The notes below the pieces were generated by a model. It was not told the DNA's origin and did not search any database. It saw only the letters and a list, made by a program, of their open reading frames with translations. This document shows, piece by piece, positions 5,870-6,029 of a stretch of 6,029 nt of DNA. Source of the stretch: Flavobacteriaceae bacterium (GTDB lineage Bacteria > Bacteroidota > Bacteroidia > Flavobacteriales > Flavobacteriaceae); NCBI GenBank assembly GCA_015493405.1, contig WGDF01000368.1, forward strand, positions 1-6,029, read 5' to 3'. Made by a program: the position numbers and the translations under genes. Each line of letters starts with the position of its first letter. Within the stretch, counting starts at the first letter, position 1.

Positions 5870-5899
5870 CAAATATAATACCATTTTTGATAATGACAA
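5870..5899 (-). promoter_or_regulatory. Promoter for the ferredoxin gene
   Basis: On the minus strand, TTG (plus 5897-5899) is followed after 19 bases by TATATTTG (plus 5877 to 5870), matching both parts of the Bacteroidota consensus. Transcription would start near 5863, leaving a leader of about 33 bases. The -33 box lies inside the first codons of the divergent acyl-CoA reductase gene. Confidence 0.7.
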
Positions 5900-6029
5900 T
5901 ACAAGAACGAAAAAATTCTTTAAAAAGTTTAGGTAAATTTTTATCCCAGTTTCAAAAGGATGGCGCTCATAAAAAATCTGATATAGTCCACAATGATCCT
6001 TTTTTTGAAGCACTCAATCAATTGATTGA
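5893..6029 (+). CDS. Acyl-CoA reductase (LuxC-like), N-terminal fragment (3' partial)
   Basis: ATG at 5893 opens a frame that stays open to the right edge: 45 full codons plus two bases. The peptide starts MTIQERKNSLKSLGKFLSQF and continues to NDPFFEALNQLI (34-45). This is the beginning I recall for Bacteroidota acyl-CoA reductases, which reduce fatty acyl-CoA with NADPH and resemble LuxC. The complete protein should have about 340-360 residues, so its NADPH-binding and catalytic parts lie outside the window. Divergence from a 2[4Fe-4S] ferredoxin gene supports the call, as I remember this pair next to each other in Flavobacteriia, often followed by serC. The evidence is only a short N-terminus plus context, so the family call is probable rather than certain. 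Confidence 0.68.
   Translation, partial: MTIQERKNSLKSLGKFLSQFQKDGAHKKSDIVHNDPFFEALNQLI

Noticed and set aside
1..6029. CRISPR array, insertion sequence, tRNA, rRNA or phage genes
   Set aside because: No regularly spaced repeats, transposase motifs, terminal inverted repeats or tRNA-like folds were seen; gaps between genes are all short.

Overview
The window is ordinary low-GC chromosomal DNA from a member of the Bacteroidota, probably a Flavobacteriia-like lineage. Four things point there: a PorP/SprF-family protein of the type IX secretion group, the Bacteroidota-restricted small proteins DUF4295 and DUF4834, promoters of the Bacteroidota type (TTG or TTTG, about 19 bases, TAnnTTTG), and A/T-rich leaders with no Shine-Dalgarno sequence at every start that can be seen. 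I see no mobile element, CRISPR array, tRNA or rRNA.

Layout from left to right. Bases 2-298 are the 3' end of a gene for a probable outer-membrane beta-barrel protein. A strong promoter then drives the ribosomal cluster rpmB (L28), rpmG (L33) and a 49-residue DUF4295 gene, which ends at a long intrinsic terminator. ftsY (signal recognition particle receptor) follows from its own promoter. Next is porP/sprF-like, whose stop codon overlaps that of a convergent DUF4834 membrane-protein gene. recF (recombination and repair ATPase) diverges from DUF4834. A PorT-like outer-membrane barrel gene follows and ends at a bidirectional terminator shared with a convergent 2[4Fe-4S] ferredoxin gene. The ferredoxin diverges from a LuxC-like acyl-CoA reductase gene that runs off the right edge.

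The genes serve three themes. Translation and membrane targeting are covered by L28, L33, DUF4295 and FtsY. The cell envelope is covered by three outer-membrane barrel proteins and one single-pass membrane protein. The rest are DNA repair (RecF) and an iron-sulfur protein beside a fatty-acyl reductase.

I did not find a clearly new system. The points most worth a second look are the back-to-back promoters between ferredoxin and acyl-CoA reductase, the porP-like gene with no visible secreted partner, the shared TTAA stop of porP and DUF4834, and the DUF4295 gene in the ribosomal cluster.
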